Shown piece after piece: positions 1 through 6,040 of a stretch of 35,898 nt of DNA (positions within the stretch are counted from its first letter, which is position 1; every line of letters begins with the position of its first letter). The notes under the pieces were generated by a model that did not search any database, was not told the DNA's origin, and saw only the letters and a list, made by a program, of their open reading frames with translations. The position numbers and the translations under genes are program-made. This DNA is from a virus. The stretch is taken from IMG/VR virus record IMGVR_UViG_3300025949_000061, positions 1 to 35,898 of that record; one strand, written 5' to 3'.

Positions 1-1
1 C

Positions 2-193
2 ACGTTGGACGGAGAAGTGGCGCTCCTGCCGCTCCGCTACAGCTACGACGATATTCCAGACGAGCAAGACTTTTCGAAAGCGTTTGGGGCGGCGATGACG
101 GTCTGTGCTCGCATCCTGAAAATGAACGATCTTGAAGAGCTTGAGGCGGAGGTCTCTCGTTACGCGGACGAACACTACGGACGCGCCGCATGA
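2..193 (+). CDS. Hypothetical protein, 5' end cut by window edge
   Basis: The reading frame is open from the first bases of the window, so the true start may lie upstream; the first internal candidate is TTG at 5. The visible part is acidic and probably helical, ending in a Glu-rich stretch. No family is recognised. Its stop overlaps the start of the next gene (ATGA), which suggests translational coupling within a plus-strand operon of small genes. Confidence 0.5.
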   Translation, partial: TLDGEVALLPLRYSYDDIPDEQDFSKAFGAAMTVCARILKMNDLEELEAEVSRYADEHYGRAA

Positions 194-477
194 ATAAATG
201 GACGAAAGCTGCTAACGGCGAGCCCTGCGTGAAGTGCGGAAGTATCGGAACGACCGTACTAGCGCATTACAGCGGCCCTCGTCAGCACGATTACGGCAAA
301 GGCAGGAGCATTAAAGGCGCTGACTTGATCGGCGCGCATTTATGCAATGGGCCGGGATCATGTCACGAGTACTTCGACACTTACGAATCGGATAACGACT
401 GGGAACGTTCTGAGGAATTTCTACACTGCGTCGCAATGACGATTATCCGTCTAGTACGCAAAGGGTTAATCAAATGA
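190..477 (+). CDS. YbcO-like (DUF1364) putative nuclease
   Basis: This 95-residue protein has the layout of the DUF1364/YbcO family found in lambdoid phages, which is thought to be a small HNH-like nuclease of the phage recombination (nin-type) region. Visible features are an N-terminal CVKCG zinc knuckle, the TTVLAHY segment, then GADLIGAHLC followed by a CHEYFD motif. Length matches E. coli YbcO (96 aa). Start ATG at 190 overlaps the previous stop; the stop overlaps the next start. The family assignment rests on motif order and length; nuclease activity is inferred. An unrelated zinc-knuckle protein is the main alternative. Confidence 0.75.
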   Translation: MNKWTKAANGEPCVKCGSIGTTVLAHYSGPRQHDYGKGRSIKGADLIGAHLCNGPGSCHEYFDTYESDNDWERSEEFLHCVAMTIIRLVRKGLIK

Positions 478-674
478 GTGACCTCATGGCCGAGAAGGTA
501 GTCACCGACTGGAAACTCTCCGGCGAGCACATCAATTCCGTGCAGCAGGCAAGTATCGAGGAATTAGTGCGCCTGTCCAAGCTAGCTCATTTCGTAGATA
601 TCCGTGTTCGGATTAATGGTGAATTTCGATGGCTTCAAGCGGATTGGCTGAAATGGCTAGAGAAAACTCCATGA
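474..674 (+). CDS. Hypothetical small protein (66 aa)
   Basis: ATG at 474 overlaps the upstream stop by four bases (ATGA), and the stop is similarly coupled to the next ORF. The product is Trp-rich at the C-terminus (WLQADWLKWLE) and has no signal peptide or membrane segment. No family is recognised. The tight coupling to its neighbours is the main support for it being a real gene. Confidence 0.55.
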   Translation: MSDLMAEKVVTDWKLSGEHINSVQQASIEELVRLSKLAHFVDIRVRINGEFRWLQADWLKWLEKTP

Positions 675-919
675 GCGAAAGTCATCTCCCTTCTGAGAAG
701 CGGTTCCCTGAGCTTTCGTCATTTGAGCTGGAATTGGAATCAGCCCAAGGAGCATGGACTACGTTCCGCGCTAATGAAGACGAGCGAGCGGCGCATGTAT
801 TGGCAGACGGCGATGCGGTTTTGACGATGCTCGCTGGCGGCATCGTAACTGTAGAGCGCGATGGACTTCGGACACGATGCAGATTGACGCCCAAAGCGTG
901 GTTGGAGAAGCAGCAATGA
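671..919 (+). CDS. Hypothetical protein (82 aa)
   Basis: The frame is open from 629, but ATG at 671 is preferred because it makes the ATGA overlap with the upstream stop that is typical of this operon. The protein is acidic, with a central Ala/Asp/Glu helix and a short beta-like segment (AGGIVTVERDGL). No family is recognised. Confidence 0.55.
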   Translation: MSESHLPSEKRFPELSSFELELESAQGAWTTFRANEDERAAHVLADGDAVLTMLAGGIVTVERDGLRTRCRLTPKAWLEKQQ

Positions 920-1698
920 GTGATCTTCTTTCCAAAGACACTGTGGCCTTGTGTGCCCTAGTCGCGCGACTGCATGCTGAGCATTCTCATGGGTTATCGG
1001 ATGATGCAGCAGATGCGATTGAATCGCTACAGTGCGAGCTAAGCGAACAGGCTCGCTTACTGGGCGCTGGGAGCGAACGAGAGGCCCGCTTGATGGCACG
1101 TATCGCTGAGCTTGAGCGCGAACTGGCGCAGGCCAAAGACGAGATAGCGGCCATCAAGCGCACGCGCGCACAAGAGGCTCAATACGATCACATGTGTTAC
1201 GAGCTGGCGCAGGCGAAGGAGCGCATTGCGGAGATGGAGCGCAAGCTGAAGAACTACGAGCCAACGGATCTCTATAACGGCCTTACCATTGAGCAATGGA
1301 AATCCAGGGCCAAGGCTGCTGAGAGACGCGCTTTCGAACCGCACTCCGCTCTCCGAAAGATTGTAGACCTGCAAGCTGCAGATGATGGTCTATGGTTTGA
1401 GGCTCGCACCGCATCCGAAGCGTATCTGCAGCAGGAATTGCGCAAGCTGCATGCCGCTATTGAAGCTGAGCCGGCGAAGCCAGAGAGCGAACCGAAAGAC
1501 GTGCGATTCCCGCGAACGCCAGATAGACAGCCTTCTGATTGGCTTATTGAGAAGTCATTCATCTTTAAGGTTCTCGAAGCTCACGAGGCTGTGCCTGAAC
1601 ACTATGACATCACGCCAGAAGAGATTGAGGAAATTTTGATGGCGGTGGAGAAAGTGTGCTCTAGCGCGCCTTCAACGAAGAACTTGGAGCAGTCATGA
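916..1698 (+). CDS. Coiled-coil hypothetical protein (260 aa)
   Basis: The start is ATG at 916, overlapping the previous stop (ATGA); the frame is open from 877. The N-terminal third holds a long heptad-like coiled coil with two imperfect copies of an ELAQAKxxIAxxxR unit, at about residues 65-75 and 93-103. The C-terminal half is charged and contains a short conserved-looking WLIEKSFIFKVLEAHEAVPE segment. Such long coiled-coil proteins are common in phage accessory arms and have no assigned role. A multimeric scaffold or binding protein is possible, but nothing specific can be claimed. Confidence 0.6.
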   Translation: MSDLLSKDTVALCALVARLHAEHSHGLSDDAADAIESLQCELSEQARLLGAGSEREARLMARIAELERELAQAKDEIAAIKRTRAQEAQYDHMCYELAQAKERIAEMERKLKNYEPTDLYNGLTIEQWKSRAKAAERRAFEPHSALRKIVDLQAADDGLWFEARTASEAYLQQELRKLHAAIEAEPAKPESEPKDVRFPRTPDRQPSDWLIEKSFIFKVLEAHEAVPEHYDITPEEIEEILMAVEKVCSSAPSTKNLEQS

Positions 1699-2207
1699 AC
1701 TTCGATGAGGTACCTTGGGATTGGCAAGCGACCGCAACACTGCGCTGGAGCGCTGGCAAACTGCAACAGATTTGGCATAGGAAGGTCAGCGAGATTTCTT
1801 CGTTGACCAACCGTCCCGCGCTTCGCATGGAAACAGAATGGCGAGATGTTCCGGTTGAGCAAGCACCTTCGGAAACGAACTCCGATGTGCTCGATATCCC
1901 AGACTTCCTGCGCAATCAAGATAATCTCAAGGCAGAACGGGCAACGCACCAAGTTCCCGTCGGCCACTTCTGGCGCAGCGACTCCAACCTGTTCTACTGC
2001 CGCCATTGCGGGCAGCATTACGACAAACATCTGCATACGGATGAGGCTTCGCGGTGTCCGACGGATCAGGAAACGAGAGATGAACAGTTGTGCCCGGCCT
2101 GCGATGGGGTCGGCGGCGGAATCACTAAAGACGGCATCGAGCTTGAGTGCAGCCGATGCAATGGGCGCGGCGGAATACCTCTGAACACCGGAGAGGGTCA
2201 GTCATGA
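1695..2207 (+). CDS. DnaJ-type zinc-ribbon hypothetical protein
   Basis: This 170-residue protein starts with an ATGA overlap. The C-terminal half carries two metal-binding patterns. The first is a CRHCGQHYDKH knuckle followed by a nearby Cys. The second is the pair CPACDGVGGG and CSRCNGRGG, which is the CxxCxGxG repeat of the DnaJ/HSP40 zinc centre, here in two copies instead of four. There is no J domain, so it is not a DnaJ co-chaperone. Binding of an unfolded protein or nucleic acid is inferred only from the ribbon type. Confidence 0.6.
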   Translation: MNFDEVPWDWQATATLRWSAGKLQQIWHRKVSEISSLTNRPALRMETEWRDVPVEQAPSETNSDVLDIPDFLRNQDNLKAERATHQVPVGHFWRSDSNLFYCRHCGQHYDKHLHTDEASRCPTDQETRDEQLCPACDGVGGGITKDGIELECSRCNGRGGIPLNTGEGQS

Positions 2208-2530
2208 ACGAACAGTACTGGATCGATGGCGCGCGGGAATGTCTGGACGCCGAAGGCATCTCGGCGACCGACGAGCAGGTCGAGCGCATCGGCAAGCGCC
2301 TCGCTGGCGGCGCTGAGGTAGAGGCTGAGTGCACGGGAATCATCGAACAGACGAAGTCGTGCGCTACCAAACAAAAGACGCCAGAGCAATTGAAGATAGA
2401 GCGGCTCGAATATGCCGTGCAGCGATTGGCAAGCCGGCTCGGTGTATCGGTCGATGTCGATCGATGCGAGATATTGTTCTACACGCCCGTCGGCACATCA
2501 CATTGGGGCACGACGCGCGAGCGTCTTTGA
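2204..2530 (+). CDS. Hypothetical protein (108 aa)
   Basis: The start is ATG at 2204, coupled by ATGA to the zinc-ribbon gene; the frame is open from 2147. The N-terminus is acidic and helical and mentions a Cys-containing ARECLDAEG segment. The C-terminus ends in a basic tail. No family is recognised. Confidence 0.5.
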   Translation: MNEQYWIDGARECLDAEGISATDEQVERIGKRLAGGAEVEAECTGIIEQTKSCATKQKTPEQLKIERLEYAVQRLASRLGVSVDVDRCEILFYTPVGTSHWGTTRERL

Positions 2531-2539
2531 GCGAGAACC

Positions 2540-2731
2540 ATGAGCCTTAGCCGTACGGCAATCGAGTTGAAGCTGGAGCGCTGGGAAATAAGCGAACTCA
2601 TCGAGCGGCTGCGCGACATGCAGTACCGAGCGGCTGACAAGCAAGAGTACGGCGACGCGGCTAACTACAAACAACGGGCAAATGAGCTGGAGCAGTTGTT
2701 GAAGACAACACCGCTTGAGCCCGCAGTCTGA
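2540..2731 (+). CDS. UVR-like helical hairpin protein (63 aa)
   Basis: The product is two short helices, the second of which (about residues 26-56) resembles the UVR motif of UvrB/UvrC and ClpC-type proteins: xxYRAADKQEYGDAAxYKxRxxELE. In those families the motif mediates protein-protein contacts. Here it stands alone, so a small adaptor or binding peptide is a guess. ATG at 2540 lies nine bases after the previous stop. Confidence 0.5.
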   Translation: MSLSRTAIELKLERWEISELIERLRDMQYRAADKQEYGDAANYKQRANELEQLLKTTPLEPAV

Positions 2732-2761
2732 TTGACACTGTTACCAACTATGGAGATTGAA

Positions 2762-3115
2762 ATGCGAACGATCAACGACCATAAAGTAAATCCCGCCAAT
2801 GACAAAATTGAAATCACCGTGACAGATCAGCCGGGGGCTGGCGGCGCAAACCATGTTTACAGCATCAACTGGCAATCCGGGGCGGTGACGCTGCAGTTTC
2901 AGAACGGCCCAATCGCTGAGGTCGGTGTCAACGGCATCACTCAGGAAGTACTGCTCGCGATCTGCGCTGATCGTTTGCGCGCCTTCCAGAGTGGTCCGTA
3001 TGCATGCCGTGAAAACGCATTAGCACTGACCAAGATCGAGGAAGCACAGCACTGGCTGCATCACCGCACACTCGCGCGCATGGCCCGCGGAGTTGAAGGA
3101 ACGCATGCAGTCTAG
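2762..3115 (+). CDS. Tad1/Acb2-like cyclic-nucleotide sponge (putative anti-defence)
   Basis: The start ATG at 2762 is chosen because GGAG lies six bases upstream; the frame is open from 2732. The 117-residue product has a beta-rich N-terminal half (NDHKVNPAND, GAGGANHVYSI) and an alpha-helical hairpin C-terminal half. The hairpin contains QNGPIAEVGVNG, a helix ending in RAFQSGPYACRENALAL and a terminal RxARGVEGTH signature. This architecture matches phage proteins carrying the Acb2/Tad1 hairpin domain. Known members bind and sequester immune signals: Tad1 takes TIR-derived gcADPR (Thoeris) and Acb2 takes cyclic di- and trinucleotides (CBASS). Assignment is from remembered family motifs, not a search. 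The ligand cannot be told from sequence, and the family also includes uncharacterised members. Confidence 0.62.
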   Translation: MRTINDHKVNPANDKIEITVTDQPGAGGANHVYSINWQSGAVTLQFQNGPIAEVGVNGITQEVLLAICADRLRAFQSGPYACRENALALTKIEEAQHWLHHRTLARMARGVEGTHAV

Positions 3116-3123
3116 TTGAGGAG

Positions 3124-3327
3124 ATGCGCGTGCAAGAAGAGTCACCTATTACGTTTGAAGCCCCGAGCTTCGCGCTGTTTGATGTCGAGAAGAATGCTGT
3201 ATGCACAACGGCGCACGGCAATCTCGCCATATTCAGTGTCAAGGCGATGGCTGAGATTTGGGCTCGCAAGACGCCCGGCAATATCGCTGTGATTCCCGTG
3301 CAGATCGCACGCGCGAGCATTTCCTAG
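3124..3327 (+). CDS. Hypothetical protein (67 aa)
   Basis: ATG at 3124 follows GAGGAG immediately upstream, a strong ribosome-binding site with rather short spacing. The product looks like a small beta-rich domain (FALFDVEKNAVCTT, GNIAVIPVQIAR). It follows the Tad1/Acb2-like gene by eight bases and is probably co-expressed with it. No family is recognised. Confidence 0.5.
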   Translation: MRVQEESPITFEAPSFALFDVEKNAVCTTAHGNLAIFSVKAMAEIWARKTPGNIAVIPVQIARASIS

Positions 3328-3342
3328 CGGGAACTGAGACCT

Positions 3343-3615
3343 GTGCATCCACACCCAAACAAACGACACGTAATGACGACGTACCGGCAGTACATCCTCA
3401 ACCGAAAGCGCAAGGATGGGACTGCGCGCGGCTTGATCCATTACCGTCGAATTGTAGATACATACCTATGGGCAAAGCGGGTAGTCATAGCTGGAAAGTC
3501 TGGCGTGGATGTTTGCGAAAGCGAAGTCATCCGAGCCGATGGCATGCAGAGCAAGACATCGCCGGGCGCAAGCGCAGTTGCTACAAGTGCAAATACTGCG
3601 GCATGTGGCATTTGA
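3343..3615 (+). CDS. Possible small basic protein, overlaps next ORF
   Basis: GTG at 3343 or ATG at 3373 opens a frame whose first 45 residues look coding (MTTYRQYILNRKRKDGTARG), with Tyr, Arg and Lys-rich helices. The C-terminal third is low in information and overlaps the zinc-knuckle ORF at 3468-3638 in another frame. Either two genes overlap by 148 bases, or a frameshift has fused two frames. No family is recognised. Confidence 0.25.
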   Translation: MHPHPNKRHVMTTYRQYILNRKRKDGTARGLIHYRRIVDTYLWAKRVVIAGKSGVDVCESEVIRADGMQSKTSPGASAVATSANTAACGI

Positions 3616-3638
3616 CGAGCAAAGTCAGAGTTGACTGA
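3468..3638 (+). CDS. Small zinc-knuckle protein (56 aa)
   Basis: From ATG at 3468 the product is basic, with Trp/His-rich segments and a C-terminal CYKCKYCGMWHLTS motif that resembles a Cys4/Cys-His zinc knuckle seen in many small phage proteins. The frame is open from 3258, but the upstream part looks non-coding. The Shine-Dalgarno is weak. It may bind nucleic acid; this is inference from charge and zinc motif. Confidence 0.45.
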   Translation: MGKAGSHSWKVWRGCLRKRSHPSRWHAEQDIAGRKRSCYKCKYCGMWHLTSKVRVD

Positions 3639-3661
3639 AACATAGCGGGTGAGGTGATCGC

Positions 3662-3922
3662 GTGCGCGATAAGACGATTTGCTGGAAGGTCGAGCTTCGC
3701 TTTAAGGACATGGATATGTCCGGTGGCGACAACGTCGATGGTCCGCGCTGGACTGGCGGATATGTGGATTGTGAACGCGCACTTGTGATCATCGCTCCTA
3801 CTAAAGAGCTAGCGGGGGCAGCCGCGCTTAGTCTGTGTTATGAACACCAAAAAGCAGAAGTGAAAAGCACGCGGAAGTTATACGAAGTGGATGCCACCGT
3901 GATGGTGAGCATCTCTGACTGA
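3662..3922 (+). CDS. Hypothetical protein (86 aa)
   Basis: A GTG at 3662 follows GAGGTGA. The protein is of mixed alpha/beta character: an N-terminal strand (CWKVELRFKD), an Ala-rich helix (KELAGAAALSLCYEHQKAE) and a C-terminal strand. This ferredoxin-like alternation may mean a small globular fold. No family is recognised. Confidence 0.5.
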   Translation: MRDKTICWKVELRFKDMDMSGGDNVDGPRWTGGYVDCERALVIIAPTKELAGAAALSLCYEHQKAEVKSTRKLYEVDATVMVSISD

Positions 3923-3937
3923 AGAAGGAAATCAGAA

Positions 3938-4183
3938 GTGAAGAAATACATTTGCATCGCGGCGCTACTGTTGGTCGCTTGTACCAATCCAGACGGTGCC
4001 ACCCGCGTGCTCAAGGAGAACGGCTTCAAGGACGTGCAAATCACTGGCTACAAATGGCTGACATGCAGCGAAGATGACATCTATCACACGGGCTTTCGTG
4101 CAATAGGGCCGGTAGGTACGAAGGTCTCCGGGACTGTCTGCGAAGGACTGTTCTTCAAGAACTCAACCATTCGGTTCGACTGA
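3938..4183 (+). CDS. Small secreted lipoprotein (81 aa)
   Basis: A GTG start at 3938 (RBS GAAGGAA) gives a 15-residue lipoprotein signal: MKK, a hydrophobic IAALLL core and lipobox LVAC with Cys15 as the predicted lipidation site. The mature part is about 66 residues with two further Cys (LTCSEDD, GTVCEG) that could form a disulfide in the periplasm. It would be anchored in the membrane. Prophage-encoded lipoproteins of this size often alter the host surface or exclude related phages (as T5 Llp or phi80 Cor do), but that role is an inference here. Confidence 0.6.
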   Translation: MKKYICIAALLLVACTNPDGATRVLKENGFKDVQITGYKWLTCSEDDIYHTGFRAIGPVGTKVSGTVCEGLFFKNSTIRFD

Positions 4184-4200
4184 TCATCTTTGATCGCAGG

Positions 4201-4404
4201 ATGAGCATGTGGCTTAACAACGACGAGCTGAAAGAACTCACGGGCTACAGCCAGCGTGATAAGCAGCGTCGTGCCCTGGCCGAGCTCGGAGTTAAGTTTC
4301 GCACCCGGCCGGCGGATGGCTTCCCCTTGGTAGATCGATCGCAATTTGAGCATACTGCGCCCGGAACCCGTCCTAAGCGCGAGCCGAGAGTCCCAATCAA
4401 CTAA
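4201..4404 (+). CDS. DUF4224 protein, putative excisionase/recombination directionality factor
   Basis: The 67-residue product opens with WLNNDELKELTGYSQRDKQ, followed by RALAELGVKFRTRPADGFPLV. This is the DUF4224 pattern: a small winged-helix-like domain found immediately before phage tyrosine integrases. Nine bases separate it from the integrase, so the two are almost certainly co-transcribed. By position and fold it is the best candidate for the excisionase or an integrase accessory factor; direct activity is inferred. Confidence 0.7.
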   Translation: MSMWLNNDELKELTGYSQRDKQRRALAELGVKFRTRPADGFPLVDRSQFEHTAPGTRPKREPRVPIN

Positions 4405-4413
4405 GGACCAGCC

Positions 4414-5409
4414 ATGGGGCGCCAGAGAACAACGCACACCTACCTGCCTAAGTACGTGAAGCCGAACCACGGCAGCCTGTACTACGCACCGCCCAAGCAG
4501 AAGCCCGTTCGCATCTGCAAGATTGGCGATGATCAGGCGCTCTATAAGTTCATGCTGACGCTCACCGAGCCGGCTGGGCCAGTAACGACAATGGGCGATC
4601 TGTTCGACCGCTACGAGCGCGAGATCGTGCCGACACTTTCTCCCACCACACAAAAGGATTACCGCTGGCTGCTCAAGTTCCTGCGCGAGTATTACAGCCA
4701 CATGCGGCCTGACGAGGTGACCACGAAAGACTGCGGGTTGCTACTGCAATCGCAGAAGCACGGAAAGGCCGTGCGTGTACGGCTGCTCGCGGTGCTGTCG
4801 TCAGTGTTCAGCCAAGCTGTCGGCTTCTGGTTTGTCTGCGAGCGGAATCCTTGTCGCGACGTAAAACGTCCGCCGACCGGCAAGCGCGATCGGTACATCA
4901 ACGATGAGGAATACGAGATCATCAAGGCTCGCATGCCTCTACGGCATCAGATCGCGATGGATCTGGCGCTACTAACGGGCCAACGTCAGGGCGACCTGCT
5001 CAGCTTGAAATGGGATCAGGTAGGTCCGGAAGGCATCTACTTCGAGCCATCCAAGGTTCGCAAGAAGACCAAGAAAAAAATCCTCGTGCTGTATTCGCCG
5101 ATGCTCAAAGAGACGCTGGCTCGAGCCAAGATGCTGATCCCGCATTTACCCCGAGAGTACGTGCTGAGAACGGCCAAAGGTAAGCGCTACAGCGCCGGCG
5201 GTTTCCGCTCGATCTGGGGACGGGTAATGCGCAAGGCCATGAAGGACGGCGTGATCGAAACGCGTTTCACGTTCCACGACATCCGAGCCAAGACGGTGAG
5301 CGATGAGGATGATTTGGGCAAGGCCAATTTGCGGGCTGGTCACACGTCAATGGCAATGACCAAAGGCGTGTATGACCGTGGTGTTCGGAAGGTTACACCG
5401 CTGAAATAA
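4414..5409 (+). CDS. int: Tyrosine-type phage integrase
   Basis: This 331-residue recombinase catalyses site-specific integration and excision. It has an N-terminal arm-binding region, a core-binding domain around residues 55-150, and a catalytic domain. The catalytic residues are visible: Arg191 in LTGQRQGDLL, His288 and Arg291 in FHDIRAK, His310 in RAGHTS and nucleophile Tyr320 in GVYDRG. A lysine-rich beta hairpin (RKKTKKK) supplies the expected catalytic Lys. ATG at 4414 lies eight bases after an AAGGA site. The gene ends 62 bases from a tRNA-Thr 3' fragment, which fixes its probable target. Nothing looks truncated. Confidence 0.93.
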   Translation: MGRQRTTHTYLPKYVKPNHGSLYYAPPKQKPVRICKIGDDQALYKFMLTLTEPAGPVTTMGDLFDRYEREIVPTLSPTTQKDYRWLLKFLREYYSHMRPDEVTTKDCGLLLQSQKHGKAVRVRLLAVLSSVFSQAVGFWFVCERNPCRDVKRPPTGKRDRYINDEEYEIIKARMPLRHQIAMDLALLTGQRQGDLLSLKWDQVGPEGIYFEPSKVRKKTKKKILVLYSPMLKETLARAKMLIPHLPREYVLRTAKGKRYSAGGFRSIWGRVMRKAMKDGVIETRFTFHDIRAKTVSDEDDLGKANLRAGHTSMAMTKGVYDRGVRKVTPLK

Positions 5410-5471
5410 GATGCACTCGCTACCGAAAGATGCAATGCGATTTTTTAGGCGCGCCCAAGTGATTGATTTTA

Positions 5472-5516
5472 TGGTGCCGGTTGACGGATTCGAACCGCCG
5501 ACCCCCTCATTACGAA
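5472..5516 (-). other. attP: attP core: 3' half of tRNA-Thr(CGU)
   Basis: Read on the minus strand this 45-bp segment is the 3' part of a tRNA. It starts in the anticodon loop (TTCGTAA, anticodon CGT), then carries the anticodon 3' stem, variable loop, T arm (GGCGG TTCGAAT CCGTC), acceptor strand AACCGGC, discriminator A and CCA. The bases 5' of the loop do not form the matching anticodon stem, so the tRNA is incomplete. Such 3' tRNA fragments beside an integrase are the crossover core of attachment sites. Phage genes on both sides indicate attP and not a host junction. Confidence 0.8.
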
Positions 5517-5581
5517 GATGCTCTACGAAAATTCTGTACTGTGTTCTTTCGGTTAGACTATTCAATCACGGATCGCATCTT

Positions 5582-5618
5582 AAATCGACGTTTCTGGGCT
5601 GTTCCAGGGTCGATTTTT
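5582..5618 (+). terminator. Hairpin with T-run, possible terminator
   Basis: AAATCGAC at 5582-5589 pairs with GTCGATTT at 5609-5616, and inside it CTGG pairs with CCAG around a six-base loop. A run of five T (5614-5618) follows. This could end integrase transcription before the tRNAs. The stem's AT-rich base and the att context leave room for a protein-binding palindrome instead. Confidence 0.4.
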
Positions 5619-5651
5619 GTCGGTTACCGGGCGGGTTAAGATGCGCGAACT

Positions 5652-5726
5652 TGGCATGTAGCTCAGCGGCAGAGCAGACGCCTGTTAAGCGTCCGGTCCC
5701 TGGTTCGATCCCAGGCATGCCAGCCA
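5652..5726 (+). tRNA. tRNA-Asn(GUU)
   Basis: A complete cloverleaf can be drawn. The acceptor is TGGCATG/CATGCCA, the D stem GCTC/GAGC, and the anticodon stem GACGC/GCGTC around CTGTTAA with anticodon GTT. The T arm is CCTGG TTCGATC CCAGG, followed by discriminator G and an encoded CCA (5724-5726). The T1-A72 pair and G73 are typical of bacterial tRNA-Asn. It is probably phage-borne, since it lies between attP and other phage genes. Confidence 0.95.
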
Positions 5727-5733
5727 GTTTTGA

Positions 5734-5807
5734 TCGCGGATCGTCTAACGGTAGGACACGAGATTTTGATTCTCGTAATTGGGGTTCGAATCCCTGTCCG
5801 CGAACCA
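5734..5807 (+). tRNA. tRNA-Gln(UUG)
   Basis: The acceptor is TCGCGGA/TCCGCGA and the D stem GTCT/GGAC. The anticodon stem CGAGA/TCTCG surrounds TTTTGAT with anticodon TTG. The T arm is TGGGG TTCGAAT CCCTG with two G-T wobbles, followed by discriminator A and an encoded CCA. It lies seven bases after tRNA-Asn, so both are likely processed from one transcript. Confidence 0.95.
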
Positions 5808-5830
5808 TCTACCAAAGCTGAAGGCGACCT

Positions 5831-6040
5831 ATGAAATGCCTTAGCCAATCAGCTGAACTGAAGCCATACGGCTGGTGGAACAGCGGCCGTCTTTGGTATT
5901 GCTTCGTCGATGTGGACGGCCGCAGGGTATCTGGGGCAGGCAAAACAAAGGACGAAGCCGTTAGCGATGCCTTGAAGGACGTCCGGAGGATTGCCGGTAA
6001 GAGAATGCAGTCTAAATCGGGAGCAGATCACGACCTATGA
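5831..6040 (+). CDS. Hypothetical protein (69 aa), HicB-like strand pattern
   Basis: ATG at 5831 follows GAAGGCG. The product is a short beta-hairpin domain (GRLWYCFVDVDGRRVSGAG) followed by a helix (KTKDEAVSDALKDV), the order seen in HicB-type antitoxin folds and other small beta-beta-alpha domains. No partner toxin is visible, so this is only a structural resemblance. The C-terminal SKSG is encoded by a 15-bp repeat that recurs 192 bp downstream. Confidence 0.5.
   Translation: MKCLSQSAELKPYGWWNSGRLWYCFVDVDGRRVSGAGKTKDEAVSDALKDVRRIAGKRMQSKSGADHDL

Larger units (their letters stand above)
5408..5644. repeat. Five AAGATGC repeats around the attachment core (putative integrase arm sites)
   Basis: AAGATGC occurs at 5408-5414, 5427-5433, 5515-5521, inverted at 5575-5581, and at 5638-5644. 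Three copies extend to TAAGATGC or TTAAGATGCG. Both strands of 240 bp give about 0.03 expected copies of a given 7-mer. The copies flank the tRNA-Thr core, and the third abuts its end, as arm-type integrase or excisionase sites do in attP regions. Binding is inferred. Confidence 0.5.

Noticed and set aside
5734-5807. tRNA-Asn or tRNA-Gln as the attachment site
   Set aside because: Both are complete and not split, while the tRNA-Thr fragment beside the integrase is partial and on the opposite strand.
5411-5821. 136-residue plus-strand ORF spanning the att core and both tRNAs
   Set aside because: It reads through well-folded tRNA genes and the attachment core, so it is a chance frame.
5831-6040. 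HicAB toxin-antitoxin module
   Set aside because: Only a HicB-like strand pattern is seen, with no HicA-like partner next to it.
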